This document shows, one piece after another, positions 1 through 6,883 of a DNA stretch of 64,000 nt. The translations under genes were made by a program, and so were the position numbers. The notes beneath the pieces are model-generated. The model was not told where the DNA came from and did not search any database. It was given only the letters and a program-made list of their open reading frames with translations. Origin of the DNA: Shewanella schlegeliana (GTDB lineage: Bacteria > Pseudomonadota > Gammaproteobacteria > Enterobacterales > Shewanellaceae); NCBI RefSeq assembly GCF_016765635.1, contig NZ_JAESVD010000001.1, forward strand, positions 62,001-126,000, written 5' to 3'. The number at the start of each line of letters is the position of its first letter. Within the stretch, counting starts at the first letter, position 1.

Positions 1-102
1 GCCGGAGTGGTAAAAGAGCAGATGTGCGGCATATTAAATGTCGAAGCCTTAGTACAGATGCTGGGGGCAGGCATGGGATGCCAAGATGTGATTCAATCAT
101 AG
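1..102 (+). CDS. 3' end of a CheW-like domain protein, probably ParP
   Basis: Only the last 33 codons are inside the window; the frame opens at base 1 and ends with TAG at 100-102. The visible segment MCGILNVEALVQML resembles the closing strand and helix of CheW-like domains. In polar-flagellate gamma-proteobacteria the gene directly before cheW at the end of the chemotaxis operon is usually parP, whose C-terminal CheW-like domain interacts with CheA and chemoreceptors and anchors the arrays at the pole. The following cheW and DUF2802 genes fit that order. The identity is inferred from position plus this short tail; another CheW-domain protein cannot be excluded. The 235 bases between this stop and cheW contain no recognisable gene. 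Confidence 0.5.
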   Translation, partial: AGVVKEQMCGILNVEALVQMLGAGMGCQDVIQS

Positions 103-337
103 CTGTATTATGACGAATCCAGACTCGTGACGGTATTATAAAGAAAGTGGACGATTGGCCGATATAGCGAGTAGACGACAAAAGTCTATTGGATCTACTC
201 GTATTGATAGCTATGCTTATGCTGAGTGGGAATAGAGCACTAAAATCACACACTAAGCAAATAGAAAAGAAAAATAGAAAACGAACATTAAAAGAATAGT
301 TTAACAGATAGCCAACGGGCTATGGATTGAGGCCATT

Positions 338-829
338 ATGACAAGTTCAAACAGTGTAAAGGTTGCCGCAGGTAGCGAAGATGCAGTATTGCAGTGGGTA
401 ACATTTAAGCTTGATAACGAAACCTACGGTATTAATGTAATGCAGGTTCAAGAAGTATTGCGTTATAGCGAGATTGCTCCTGTACCTGGAGCGCCTCATT
501 ACGTGTTAGGGATTATTAACTTGCGTGGCAATGTGGTGACGGTGATTGATACCCGTTCACGTTTTGGTCTTGCATCTGCAGAGGTAAATGACTCGACACG
601 TGTTGTGATTATCGAAGCCGAGAAGCAGGTGATCGGTATTTTAGTCGATAGCGTAGCTGAAGTGGTCTATCTACGTGGCTCTGAAATCGATAATGCTCCC
701 AATGTGGGTACCGAGGAGAGCGCTAAGTTTATTCAAGGCGTAAGCAATCGTGACAGCGAGCTTCTCATTTTGGTCGATTTAGATAAACTACTCTCAGACG
801 AAGAGTGGATAGAGCTAACGCAGATCTAA
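338..829 (+). CDS. cheW: Chemotaxis adaptor protein CheW
   Basis: This 163-residue protein is of normal CheW length and is a single CheW domain. CheW is the cytoplasmic scaffold that couples CheA kinase to chemoreceptors. The sequence shows the typical features in order: a first strand with WVTFKLDNETYGINV, the segment VQEVLRY, the conserved stretch GIINLRGNVVTVID near residues 70-85, and a C-terminal LLILVDLDKLL. A Shine-Dalgarno-like TTGAGG precedes the ATG by about 6 bases, which supports this start. It follows the ParP-like tail and precedes a DUF2802 gene, the standard end of the Shewanella/Vibrio/Pseudomonas flagellar chemotaxis operon. The gap to the next gene is filled by a repeat array, so transcription into that gene may be affected. 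Confidence 0.95.
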   Translation: MTSSNSVKVAAGSEDAVLQWVTFKLDNETYGINVMQVQEVLRYSEIAPVPGAPHYVLGIINLRGNVVTVIDTRSRFGLASAEVNDSTRVVIIEAEKQVIGILVDSVAEVVYLRGSEIDNAPNVGTEESAKFIQGVSNRDSELLILVDLDKLLSDEEWIELTQI

Positions 830-841
830 AGTATTAGAAGG

Positions 842-941
842 TAGTAGGGCGCTTCGCTTATAGGGCGGACTTCGTCCTGCTAGGTTCTAGGAAAAGCAAA
901 TGCATAAGCTTGTAACGCTTTGGTTTCGATTTATTTTGCTG
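842..941. repeat. Mosaic intergenic hairpin element (cheW side)
   Basis: Short self-complementary words are strung together: GCTTCGC at 851-857, a GGAC-TTC-GTCC hairpin near 868-878, then GGTTCTAGGAAAAGC near 882-896. The last word is the inverted counterpart of the GCTTTTCCTAGAACC words that close such elements elsewhere in the window. It runs directly into the heptamer array that follows. Confidence 0.7.
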
Positions 942-1072
942 AACCTAGAACCTAGAACCTAGAACCTAGAACCTAGAACCTAGAACCTAGAACCTAGAAC
1001 CTAGAACCTAGAACCTAGAACCTAGAACCTAGAACCTAGAACCTAGAACCTAGAACCTAGAACCTAGAACCT
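942..1072. repeat. Tandem heptanucleotide array AACCTAG, about 18.7 copies
   Basis: 131 bases consist of perfect head-to-tail copies of the 7-mer AACCTAG, equivalently CCTAGAA, without spacers. It ends about 20 bases before the ATG of the DUF2802 gene, so it occupies that gene's leader and separates it from cheW. Each unit contains CTAG, a tetranucleotide that is scarce in most enterobacterial-type genomes. The same heptamer recurs at 6759-6883 (about 18 copies) and 10202-10229 (4 copies). Confidence 0.97.
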
Positions 1073-1091
1073 TTTTCAAGAAGAGTTATTA

Positions 1092-1496
1092 ATGATAGCC
1101 GAAGAAATCTTAATCGCTGCTGCACTCGTTTTTGTTGTAGCTTGTTTAGCATTAGTGCTTTATTTGCAAAAGCAAACAGCAAAGCTGCGTGCAAAAGTCG
1201 ATGCGTTAACGCTACTCGTGAAAGAGGGGGATAAGCAGCGAGAAGCGGTGAAGCGTGAACTGCAAGAACTGCGTAGTGGCACCATAGGTGTCGGTCGCCG
1301 TATGTTAGAGCTAGAAAATAAACTCTCGAAGCAAGACGCTAAACTCGAAGAGAGTAGTCAGCAAGACCCTCAGGCTAGATTATATTCCCGAGCGATGAAG
1401 ATGGTAGCCTTAGGCGCTGGCGTTGAAGAGCTTATTGAAGAGTGTGAGCTACCGAAAGCCGAAGCCGAATTATTGATCCGATTACATGGGAAATAG
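1092..1496 (+). CDS. DUF2802 membrane-anchored coiled-coil protein
   Basis: This 134-residue protein has one N-terminal membrane helix (about residues 6-25, rich in A, L, V), then a charged coiled-coil-prone region (about 30-90), then a small C-terminal helical segment ending ELPKAEAELLIRLHGK. Proteins of this architecture (DUF2802) follow cheW in many polar-flagellate gamma-proteobacteria; their function is not settled, though the linkage suggests a polar or chemotaxis role. The start is supported by GAAGAG about 7 bases before ATG. The unusual point is the leader: the heptamer array ends just before the ribosome-binding site, so copy-number change could alter coupling to cheW. Confidence 0.8.
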   Translation: MIAEEILIAAALVFVVACLALVLYLQKQTAKLRAKVDALTLLVKEGDKQREAVKRELQELRSGTIGVGRRMLELENKLSKQDAKLEESSQQDPQARLYSRAMKMVALGAGVEELIEECELPKAEAELLIRLHGK

Positions 1497-1497
1497 A

Positions 1498-1858
1498 AGA
1501 TTCTAGGGCGTTCGCAGGCTCACTTCGAGGTCCTAGGAAAAGCTGAGACGAACGCTTCGCTTACGGATAACGGAACGTTCGCAGGTTCACTCACAGAACG
1601 CTGCGCTGACGGTTCAAGCTAAGACGGTTCAAGCTAAGATCGTTTATGCAGAGACTTCAGGATTTTTATATTTCTTTCGCTTTAATCTTTTTTGTTTTCC
1701 TAGAACCTAGAAGTCGCTGCGCGACGTCCTTTTCCTGTTTCCGTAAGCGAAGCGTTCCGTAGTGGCGAAGCCACGTGCTGTAAGGCCGCAGGCCGTTCGT
1801 CTTAGTCTCATTGTTTATTGATGTACCTAGAACCTGCTTTTCCTAGGACCTTTCTTCG
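1498..1858. repeat. Mosaic intergenic element, long imperfect palindrome
   Basis: This 364-base gap between convergent genes holds no gene but a large foldable repeat. The left half contains GGTCCTAGGAAAAGC followed by TGAGACGAACG and CTTCGCTTACGG. The right half contains the inverted words CCGTAAGCGAAGCG, CGTTCGTCTTAGTCTC and GCTTTTCCTAGGACC. Internal mini-hairpins include AGTCGC-TGC-GCGACT near 1712-1726, GTGGCGAAGCCAC at 1762-1774 and GGCC-GCA-GGCC near 1783-1793. It is the clearest complete example of the element family in this window. Confidence 0.8.
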
Positions 1859-1860
1859 CT

Positions 1861-2169
1861 TTAAATCTCTTCCATGATCTTCTGGTGCATGTTGTTCCAT
1901 TTCTCTGGAAACTTACCATCGAGTACGTATACAAAGGCAATAAGCTCTGCGATGACCAGGTAAAGCTCTTTAGGGATCTCATCACCGACCTCTAAGCGTT
2001 GTAAAAAGTCACACAGATGCTCATCTTGATGAATATAGACCCCCGACTCCTGCGCCAAGGCAATGATTTCTTCTGCAAGAGCCGATTCGCCTTTTGCACT
2101 GATTTTAGGCGCGTGACCTTGTTGATAACTTATCGCGACCGCTTTAGTTAGTTTTTCTTCGTCAGGCAT
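1861..2169 (-). CDS. FlhB C-terminal-domain homologue (FlhX/FlhB2)
   Basis: This 102-residue protein matches only the cytoplasmic C-terminal domain of FlhB/YscU, the substrate-specificity switch of flagellar and type III export. It shows KAVAISYQQGHAPKISAKG, then a region ending EVGDEIPKELYLVIAELIAFVY, which is the FlhB-C signature. The membrane part of FlhB and the autocleavage NPTH motif are absent, as in other stand-alone FlhB-like proteins. It lies 57 bases after a FliK-like gene, and FliK-type proteins interact with this FlhB domain in the secretion switch, so the pair may act together. The start is supported by GAGGAAG just upstream, which lies next to a tandem AAAGAG repeat. Confidence 0.85.
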   Translation of the reverse strand: MPDEEKLTKAVAISYQQGHAPKISAKGESALAEEIIALAQESGVYIHQDEHLCDFLQRLEVGDEIPKELYLVIAELIAFVYVLDGKFPEKWNNMHQKIMEEI

Positions 2170-2176
2170 TGTCTTC

Positions 2177-2200
2177 CTCTTTCTCTTTCTCTTTCTCTTT
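2177..2200. repeat. Hexanucleotide repeat (CTCTTT)4 in the flhB-like leader
   Basis: Four perfect copies of CTCTTT on the + strand read as AAAGAG on the coding strand of the FlhB-like gene and stop 7 bases before its ATG. Each unit is purine rich and resembles a weak Shine-Dalgarno sequence, so copy number could tune translation without shifting frame. Confidence 0.85.
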
Positions 2201-2226
2201 CAGTGACTCTCTTGGCGATAACGAAT

Positions 2227-3846
2227 TTAAACCTCAACCTTTACCAGATAATGCTCCCCCGGTAGTAAACTTGCCGGAACACTTTTCAGTTCGGTGTTAA
2301 TTGACACTGTTGAAAAGCCAATAGCTTCAATTTTTTGAGACAAGGAATGTTGTAACAGCTTGATCTTATTAAGCAGAGACTCATTATTACTTGAAAACCT
2401 AAGAGAGAGAGTGTCTGTTTGCGGATACATATGCTGTGATTTAGCGTGCTGTAGCATCTTAGCCGTCACTAAAACTGCGCCGCTGGCCAAATTGAACTTT
2501 AACTTTAGGTTCCAGCAAATCGATTTTTGTCCGTCATTAGAAGGTTGCTTTTGTATTTGACCTTCTAGTTGCTCTTGATAGTGATTAATAGAGTAGGGAA
2601 GAGCAAAGTAGTATTCAGTAGTTTGCTCATTCTTGCTGCAAGCTTGTTGATACAGATTTAAGTTACTTATTAGTTTACCAATAGATGATTGGCTGGCAGA
2701 AGCTTCGAGTAGTTTCATTAAGGGATCGGGCAACCCAAGCTGTTGTTGTAGATTTTTAAGCTTGTTCGCTAGCTCTGGTGACACTGTTTGAGAGTTCTTT
2801 CGGCCTAAAAGCAGTAGAAATAGCAGGTGAATGATTTCGGTATGTGAACTTGCAGCACTTGGTATTTCGATTGATGATGAAGCAGATAGCTGTAGCATCG
2901 TTTCTATCGCCTGTTTTAGTCGCTGTGGATGAGTTAAATCCGCTAAAGGTTCAGGAATAAGGTTTGGTAGGATCCGCTGCAGCGCCGTTGCTAGGTTTTG
3001 TTCGACAGCTTCTCTTGCTGAAGACGTTGTTGGTAAACCTCCCGCTTTACGTAATGCTCCAGCAAGAAAGCGCTTGTTCATGTCGGGTACTATTTCTGTA
3101 CTTTCTACAGGGGCATTAGTGTGTTGAGACTCCTTAGGCAGTTCGTTGTCTTTTAAAATATGCGCCGTAGATATCGCTCCTAGACGCTTTAAAAACGTTT
3201 GATACTCGGTGTTAATATCGATTAAAGGTGAAGATTGTTTACCTTCTGACTGCGGCGTTTCAGTCGCTTGCAGAGCCACTGCTCCCGTATCTAAGTCAGT
3301 TAATGAGATCTGCGCATTAAATTGAATCGGAGAGAGGCACAGTTGTAATTCATCACCTTGGGTCTTTATACAGGCTGCATAGGTGCCTTTTACTAGCGTG
3401 TTAGATTGCTCTAATTTTATTGCTGGCGTTTTGTCGAACAGAATTTGATTGGCTTCAATTTTTGCGTTTGGTAGTGGATACCCCTCTCTACGCTTTGCAA
3501 GCTGTTGTAGCTTTTTTTCTTGATTTGGGTGACGACCTATTACCGAAAGCAGTGCTTGCGGTAAAGCTTGGTTATGAGAGGGGCCTAGAGCAATTAAACT
3601 AGATTGCGAAATAATACTATTAACTTGAACTATATTTAACAGGAAACGTTGAGCTTTAAGAAGATGTGTTAGAGGCAGTGGAGTAGCGCTTTTTACACCG
3701 TACTGCTTACCAGAAAGGCTAAGTTTAACACCGGAGCTAGTGACAGTGACAGAAACTGGCACGAATGCATGAGCACTTTTTCCTGAAGAGAATCCGGTCT
3801 CTTTAAGAGGAGTATTGATTATGTGTTGGCTCGTTAAAGGGTCCAA
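2227..3846 (-). CDS. FliK-like flagellar hook-length control protein
   Basis: This 539-residue, glutamine- and serine-rich protein has a low-complexity N-terminal and central part. Its C-terminal 110 residues resemble the FliK C-terminal (Flg_hook) domain: WNLKLKFNLASGAVLVTAKM followed by LSLRFSSNNESLLNKI and a helix LLQHSLSQKIEAIGFS. FliK acts as the hook ruler and switches FlhB export specificity. The gene precedes a stand-alone FlhB C-terminal domain homologue on the same strand, which supports the assignment. It is not within the main flagellar operon and converges on the chemotaxis genes, so it is probably an accessory FliK. Divergence in the N-terminal part makes the exact role uncertain. 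Confidence 0.7.
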   Translation of the reverse strand: MDPLTSQHIINTPLKETGFSSGKSAHAFVPVSVTVTSSGVKLSLSGKQYGVKSATPLPLTHLLKAQRFLLNIVQVNSIISQSSLIALGPSHNQALPQALLSVIGRHPNQEKKLQQLAKRREGYPLPNAKIEANQILFDKTPAIKLEQSNTLVKGTYAACIKTQGDELQLCLSPIQFNAQISLTDLDTGAVALQATETPQSEGKQSSPLIDINTEYQTFLKRLGAISTAHILKDNELPKESQHTNAPVESTEIVPDMNKRFLAGALRKAGGLPTTSSAREAVEQNLATALQRILPNLIPEPLADLTHPQRLKQAIETMLQLSASSSIEIPSAASSHTEIIHLLFLLLLGRKNSQTVSPELANKLKNLQQQLGLPDPLMKLLEASASQSSIGKLISNLNLYQQACSKNEQTTEYYFALPYSINHYQEQLEGQIQKQPSNDGQKSICWNLKLKFNLASGAVLVTAKMLQHAKSQHMYPQTDTLSLRFSSNNESLLNKIKLLQHSLSQKIEAIGFSTVSINTELKSVPASLLPGEHYLVKVEV

Positions 3847-4263
3847 AATTTAACTCTTTTATTACTGTAAAACTATGGAAGTTTAGTGTGATTGTTAAAT
3901 GGCTTAAACAACTAACGCTATATACTTATTAACAAATTTAAAATTGATCTTATGTGGCAACCCAGTATCCTAAGTCGTCCTTCAGATCAAAATGCATATA
4001 TTTAGCTGGTTATGTTGTTTTTTGGTTAAATCTACGGTCATATGAACTGTATCGACACTAAAGGCCTACGACTTTAGCGTGAATAATGATTTATGTGCCT
4101 CTGTTTATCCATTGCATTGAATCGAAAGATTTTTTGCAAGATAAACAGATTGCTAATTATATTGAGTTGACGCAATCTTGAGTTGGTTGAAGTGTGAGCT
4201 GATAGCCAAGGAAGGGTAAGTGTTTATAAGTAATAGAGTAAAATCTTTTTCAAAGAGACAATT
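3847..4263. other. 417-base divergent intergenic region
   Basis: No gene or RNA is recognised here. It separates the FliK-like gene (leftward) from mlaA (rightward) and lacks the mosaic repeats seen in other gaps. The only signal noted is the candidate mlaA promoter described separately. Confidence 0.6.
4134..4163 (+). promoter_or_regulatory. Candidate sigma-70 promoter of mlaA
   Basis: TTGCAA (4134-4139) and TATATT (4158-4163) are separated by 18 bases and lie about 100 bases upstream of the mlaA start. The match is moderate and untested. Confidence 0.35.
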
Positions 4264-5034
4264 ATGAAGTTTAAATGGATTGTGCTTTCTCTGACGATAA
4301 TTGCAATACCATCGATAGAAGCGGCCGAAGATATCAGTACGGATACTCGTCAACAAGTGACGGTAACTTACAATGACCCCCGTGATCCTATTGAAGGCTT
4401 TAACCGTGCTATGTGGGACTTTAACTATCTGTTTATGGATAGGTATTTCTATCGCCCAGTTGCTCACGGTTACAATGACTATGTTCCCCATCCAGTTAAA
4501 AGCGGTATTAACAACTTTGTACTTAATCTTGAGGAACCATCAAGCCTCGTAAACAATACGTTGCAAGGAAAGTGGGGCTGGGCTGCGAATGCTGGCGGGC
4601 GCTTTACGGTCAACACCACATTGGGCCTGCTTGGGGTGATTGATGTTGCCGAGATGATGGGGATGGAACGTAAACAAGATGCTTTCAATGAAGTGCTTGG
4701 CTATTACGGTGTGCCAAATGGCCCTTATTTCATGGCTCCATTTTTCGGTCCCTATGTTACTCGTGAACTCGCGTCTGATTGGGTTGATGATCTATACTTC
4801 CCTCTGTCTGAGCTGACTTTCTGGCAGACAGTTTTAAAATGGGGTCTTAAAAACTTGCATACTCGAGCAGCTGCAATCGATCAGGAACGATTGGTTGATA
4901 ATGCGCTCGACCCATATACTTTTGTAAAGGATGCCTACTTTCAGCATATGGACTACAAGGTATATGACGGAGACATTCCTCAAAGTGACGACGATGACGA
5001 GTTGCTTGATGAGTACATGCAGGAATTAGAGTAA
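4264..5034 (+). CDS. mlaA: MlaA/VacJ family phospholipid-transport protein lacking a lipobox
   Basis: MlaA sits in the outer membrane and, with the Mla pathway, removes mislocalised phospholipids from the outer leaflet. This 256-residue protein carries the family core: DPIEGFNRAMWDFNY near residues 39-53, VRPVAHGY-like text, the GRFTVNTTLGLLGVID segment near 117-132, and YGVPNGPYFMAPFFGP near 155-170. The N-terminus is a signal peptide (MKFKWIVLSLTIIAIP) but it has no lipobox cysteine, unlike the usual VacJ lipoprotein. An in-frame TAG at 4234-4236 excludes a longer start, so the absence is real. The C-terminus is acidic (DDDDELLDEYMQELE). The Shine-Dalgarno is a modest AAGAGA. The gene stands alone before rssB. 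Confidence 0.9.
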   Translation: MKFKWIVLSLTIIAIPSIEAAEDISTDTRQQVTVTYNDPRDPIEGFNRAMWDFNYLFMDRYFYRPVAHGYNDYVPHPVKSGINNFVLNLEEPSSLVNNTLQGKWGWAANAGGRFTVNTTLGLLGVIDVAEMMGMERKQDAFNEVLGYYGVPNGPYFMAPFFGPYVTRELASDWVDDLYFPLSELTFWQTVLKWGLKNLHTRAAAIDQERLVDNALDPYTFVKDAYFQHMDYKVYDGDIPQSDDDDELLDEYMQELE

Positions 5035-5130
5035 CATTAGTTAAGTGGACAGATAAGAATAAAAGCTCCGCTTAAGGCGCAAACAGAAGTAACACGGATG
5101 TTTGTTTACGCTGTTGTCAAAGGGCAGCTT

Positions 5131-6237
5131 ATGGCGCTAAACGAGTTAACCATACTATTTGTGGAAGACGATCCCGTGTTCCGTAAATTAGTCACGTCTT
5201 ACCTTATCAGTCGCGGTGCAAAGGTTGTTGAAGCTGATGATGGTGAGCAAGGACTAAACAGCTTTAAAGCAGAACGTTTTGATCTTGTGATTGCCGATTT
5301 GAGTATGCCTAAGCTAGGAGGCTTAGATATGCTAAAGGCGATGAATCAATATCGTCCAGGGACTCCTTCAATCATCATTTCCGGTAATCAAGCCATGTCT
5401 GACGTGATAGAAGCATTACGCCATGGCGCATGTGATTATCTGGTTAAGCCTGTATCCGATCTTTATCTAATTGAAAACGCCATCCGTGAATGCGTAAATG
5501 ACTCGCTTGAGGACTCTTTGAACTTTGATGAACAGGAGTCACTATCTTACTTAGAGTTGAACGAGAATCTTGCACTGCTAGAGCAATGCGGTGAAGCGGC
5601 CAAGAGCGTTCAGCAGCAGTTATTTCCACCTAGTCGCATTGAGTATAGTGGTGTAGTCATCGACTATAGCCTATTTAATACAGATGAGGTGAGTGCCCAC
5701 TTCATCGATACCGCCATGATAGATGAAAATCATGTGATGATGTATATGGCACATTTCCATCCCCACGACAATCGTGCAGCTTTTGCATCAGTGTTATTAA
5801 AGAGCTTTGTTAATCACAAGCTCAAGCTCTATCGAAATGGAATATCTCAGTCGATAACAGAGCCCTTTAATATGTTGATCTACCTTAACGACCGTATGAG
5901 TAAATCAGGGCTAGGCATTGTTGCCGATATGACCTACATCGTGGTTGAATTGACGCATTATCGAGCCGCCATTGCTCAGGCTGGCAGCGAGTTTCGCTGT
6001 TACCTGAAAAATAGTGAGGGGTTGTCTCCCATTGCACTGGCAGGATCTTTACAGCTTGGCATGGCAAATTGGAGTAAGCCAAGCCTACAATTTAGAACCT
6101 TACAATTTGGCGAGAAGTTATGTATTTCCACAGTAGTCAATGAACATAAACAGCAACTTCTCAACAATCAGTTTCACGGTTTAGTCCATAAGCCCGACTC
6201 TAAACCAGGCGGGTATATGCAATTGTCATTGAAATAG
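5131..6237 (+). CDS. rssB: RssB-like response regulator with degenerate PP2C domain
   Basis: RssB is the adaptor that delivers the stationary-phase sigma factor RpoS to ClpXP. This protein (368 residues from this start) has an N-terminal receiver domain with VEDDPVF, the phospho-acceptor in VIADLSMP (about Asp56) and a conserved YLVKP lysine. The C-terminal half resembles a PP2C/SpoIIE phosphatase fold but lacks the metal-binding DxSGHG motif, as in RssB. The frame opens further upstream at 5098, but AAAGGGCAG lies 5-6 bases before the ATG at 5131 and the protein then begins MALNELTILFVEDD, so the shorter start is preferred. It is probably a single-gene unit after mlaA. Other receiver/PP2C-like regulators are possible, so the symbol is given with moderate certainty. 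Confidence 0.7.
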   Translation: MALNELTILFVEDDPVFRKLVTSYLISRGAKVVEADDGEQGLNSFKAERFDLVIADLSMPKLGGLDMLKAMNQYRPGTPSIIISGNQAMSDVIEALRHGACDYLVKPVSDLYLIENAIRECVNDSLEDSLNFDEQESLSYLELNENLALLEQCGEAAKSVQQQLFPPSRIEYSGVVIDYSLFNTDEVSAHFIDTAMIDENHVMMYMAHFHPHDNRAAFASVLLKSFVNHKLKLYRNGISQSITEPFNMLIYLNDRMSKSGLGIVADMTYIVVELTHYRAAIAQAGSEFRCYLKNSEGLSPIALAGSLQLGMANWSKPSLQFRTLQFGEKLCISTVVNEHKQQLLNNQFHGLVHKPDSKPGGYMQLSLK

Positions 6238-6338
6238 GTACTAGAAGAAAAAGGCAATAGGTTCTAGGAAGTGCGTTAAAACAAAGTGTGAACATTAACT
6301 ATAATGACTAAGGACTTTGTTTATTCAAGGATGAATAT

Positions 6339-6695
6339 ATGAAAACACTGAATTTTGAAAACTTGGATGTTTGGAAGAGGGCATCGAGGCTTAGCTGCAA
6401 TATCTACCATTTATTTAAAAGCTGTAATGATTTCGGATTTAAAGATCAAGTAACAAGAGCAGCCATTTCGATCCCTTCAAATATTGCAGAAGGTGAAGAA
6501 AGGCAAACAGCCAAAGAGTCTGCACGCTTTATGTATTATTCCAAGGGATCCGCGGGTGAGTTAGTTACTCAACTATATATAGCAATAGAGGTAGGGTTAG
6601 TGGATAAGGAAAAAGCTTTAGTTTTGATAGATGAAGCCAAGCAAATATCATCAATGCTAGCGGCATTAATTTTGATAAGAAAAGACTCTTTATAA
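6339..6695 (+). CDS. Four-helix-bundle protein of the S23/Avd-like family (copy 1)
   Basis: This 118-residue, all-helical protein belongs to the family first seen in intervening sequences of 23S rRNA genes (S23, TIGR02436/PF05635 type), which is structurally related to the Avd accessory protein of diversity-generating retroelements. Family hallmarks are LDVWKRASRLS near the start, GFKDQVTRAAISIPSNIAEG in the middle, and ERQTAKESARFMYYSKGS. No rRNA gene or reverse transcriptase is in the window, so neither classical context applies. AAGGA lies 8 bases before ATG. A paralogue is at 13328-13681; both sit among the CTAG-rich repeats. The function of these proteins is unknown; nucleic-acid binding is suggested by Avd. 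Confidence 0.9.
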   Translation: MKTLNFENLDVWKRASRLSCNIYHLFKSCNDFGFKDQVTRAAISIPSNIAEGEERQTAKESARFMYYSKGSAGELVTQLYIAIEVGLVDKEKALVLIDEAKQISSMLAALILIRKDSL

Positions 6696-6714
6696 ACTAA
6701 CGGTGCCATAAACA

Positions 6715-6746
6715 AAAAATGCTTCGTATTACTACGAAGCATTTTT
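6715..6746. terminator. Bidirectional intrinsic terminator
   Basis: A perfect 14-bp stem, AAAAATGCTTCGTA / TACGAAGCATTTTT with a TTAC loop, has an A-tract and T-tract on its two sides. It can end the rightward four-helix-bundle transcript and any leftward transcript from the peptide transporter. Confidence 0.85.
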
Positions 6747-6758
6747 ATTGTTTTGCAG

Positions 6759-6883
6759 AACCTAGAACCTAGAACCTAGAACCTAGAACCTAGAACCTAG
6801 AACCTAGAACCTAGAACCTAGAACCTAGAACCTAGAACCTAGAACCTAGAACCTAGAACCTAGAACCTAGAACCTAGAACCTA
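6759..6883. repeat. Tandem heptanucleotide array AACCTAG, about 18 copies
   Basis: 125 bases of perfect CCTAGAA repeats lie between the terminator and the 3' end of the leftward peptide transporter gene. The last CTA of the array (6881-6883) is, on the other strand, the TAG stop codon of that transporter. Confidence 0.97.

Noticed and set aside
942-1072. CRISPR array or telomere-like end
   Set aside because: There are no spacers between units and no cas genes; the array is internal to ordinary chromosomal genes.
5098-5130. Earlier start of the RssB-like gene
   Set aside because: The added residues precede a standard receiver N-terminus and the ribosome-binding site fits ATG 5131.
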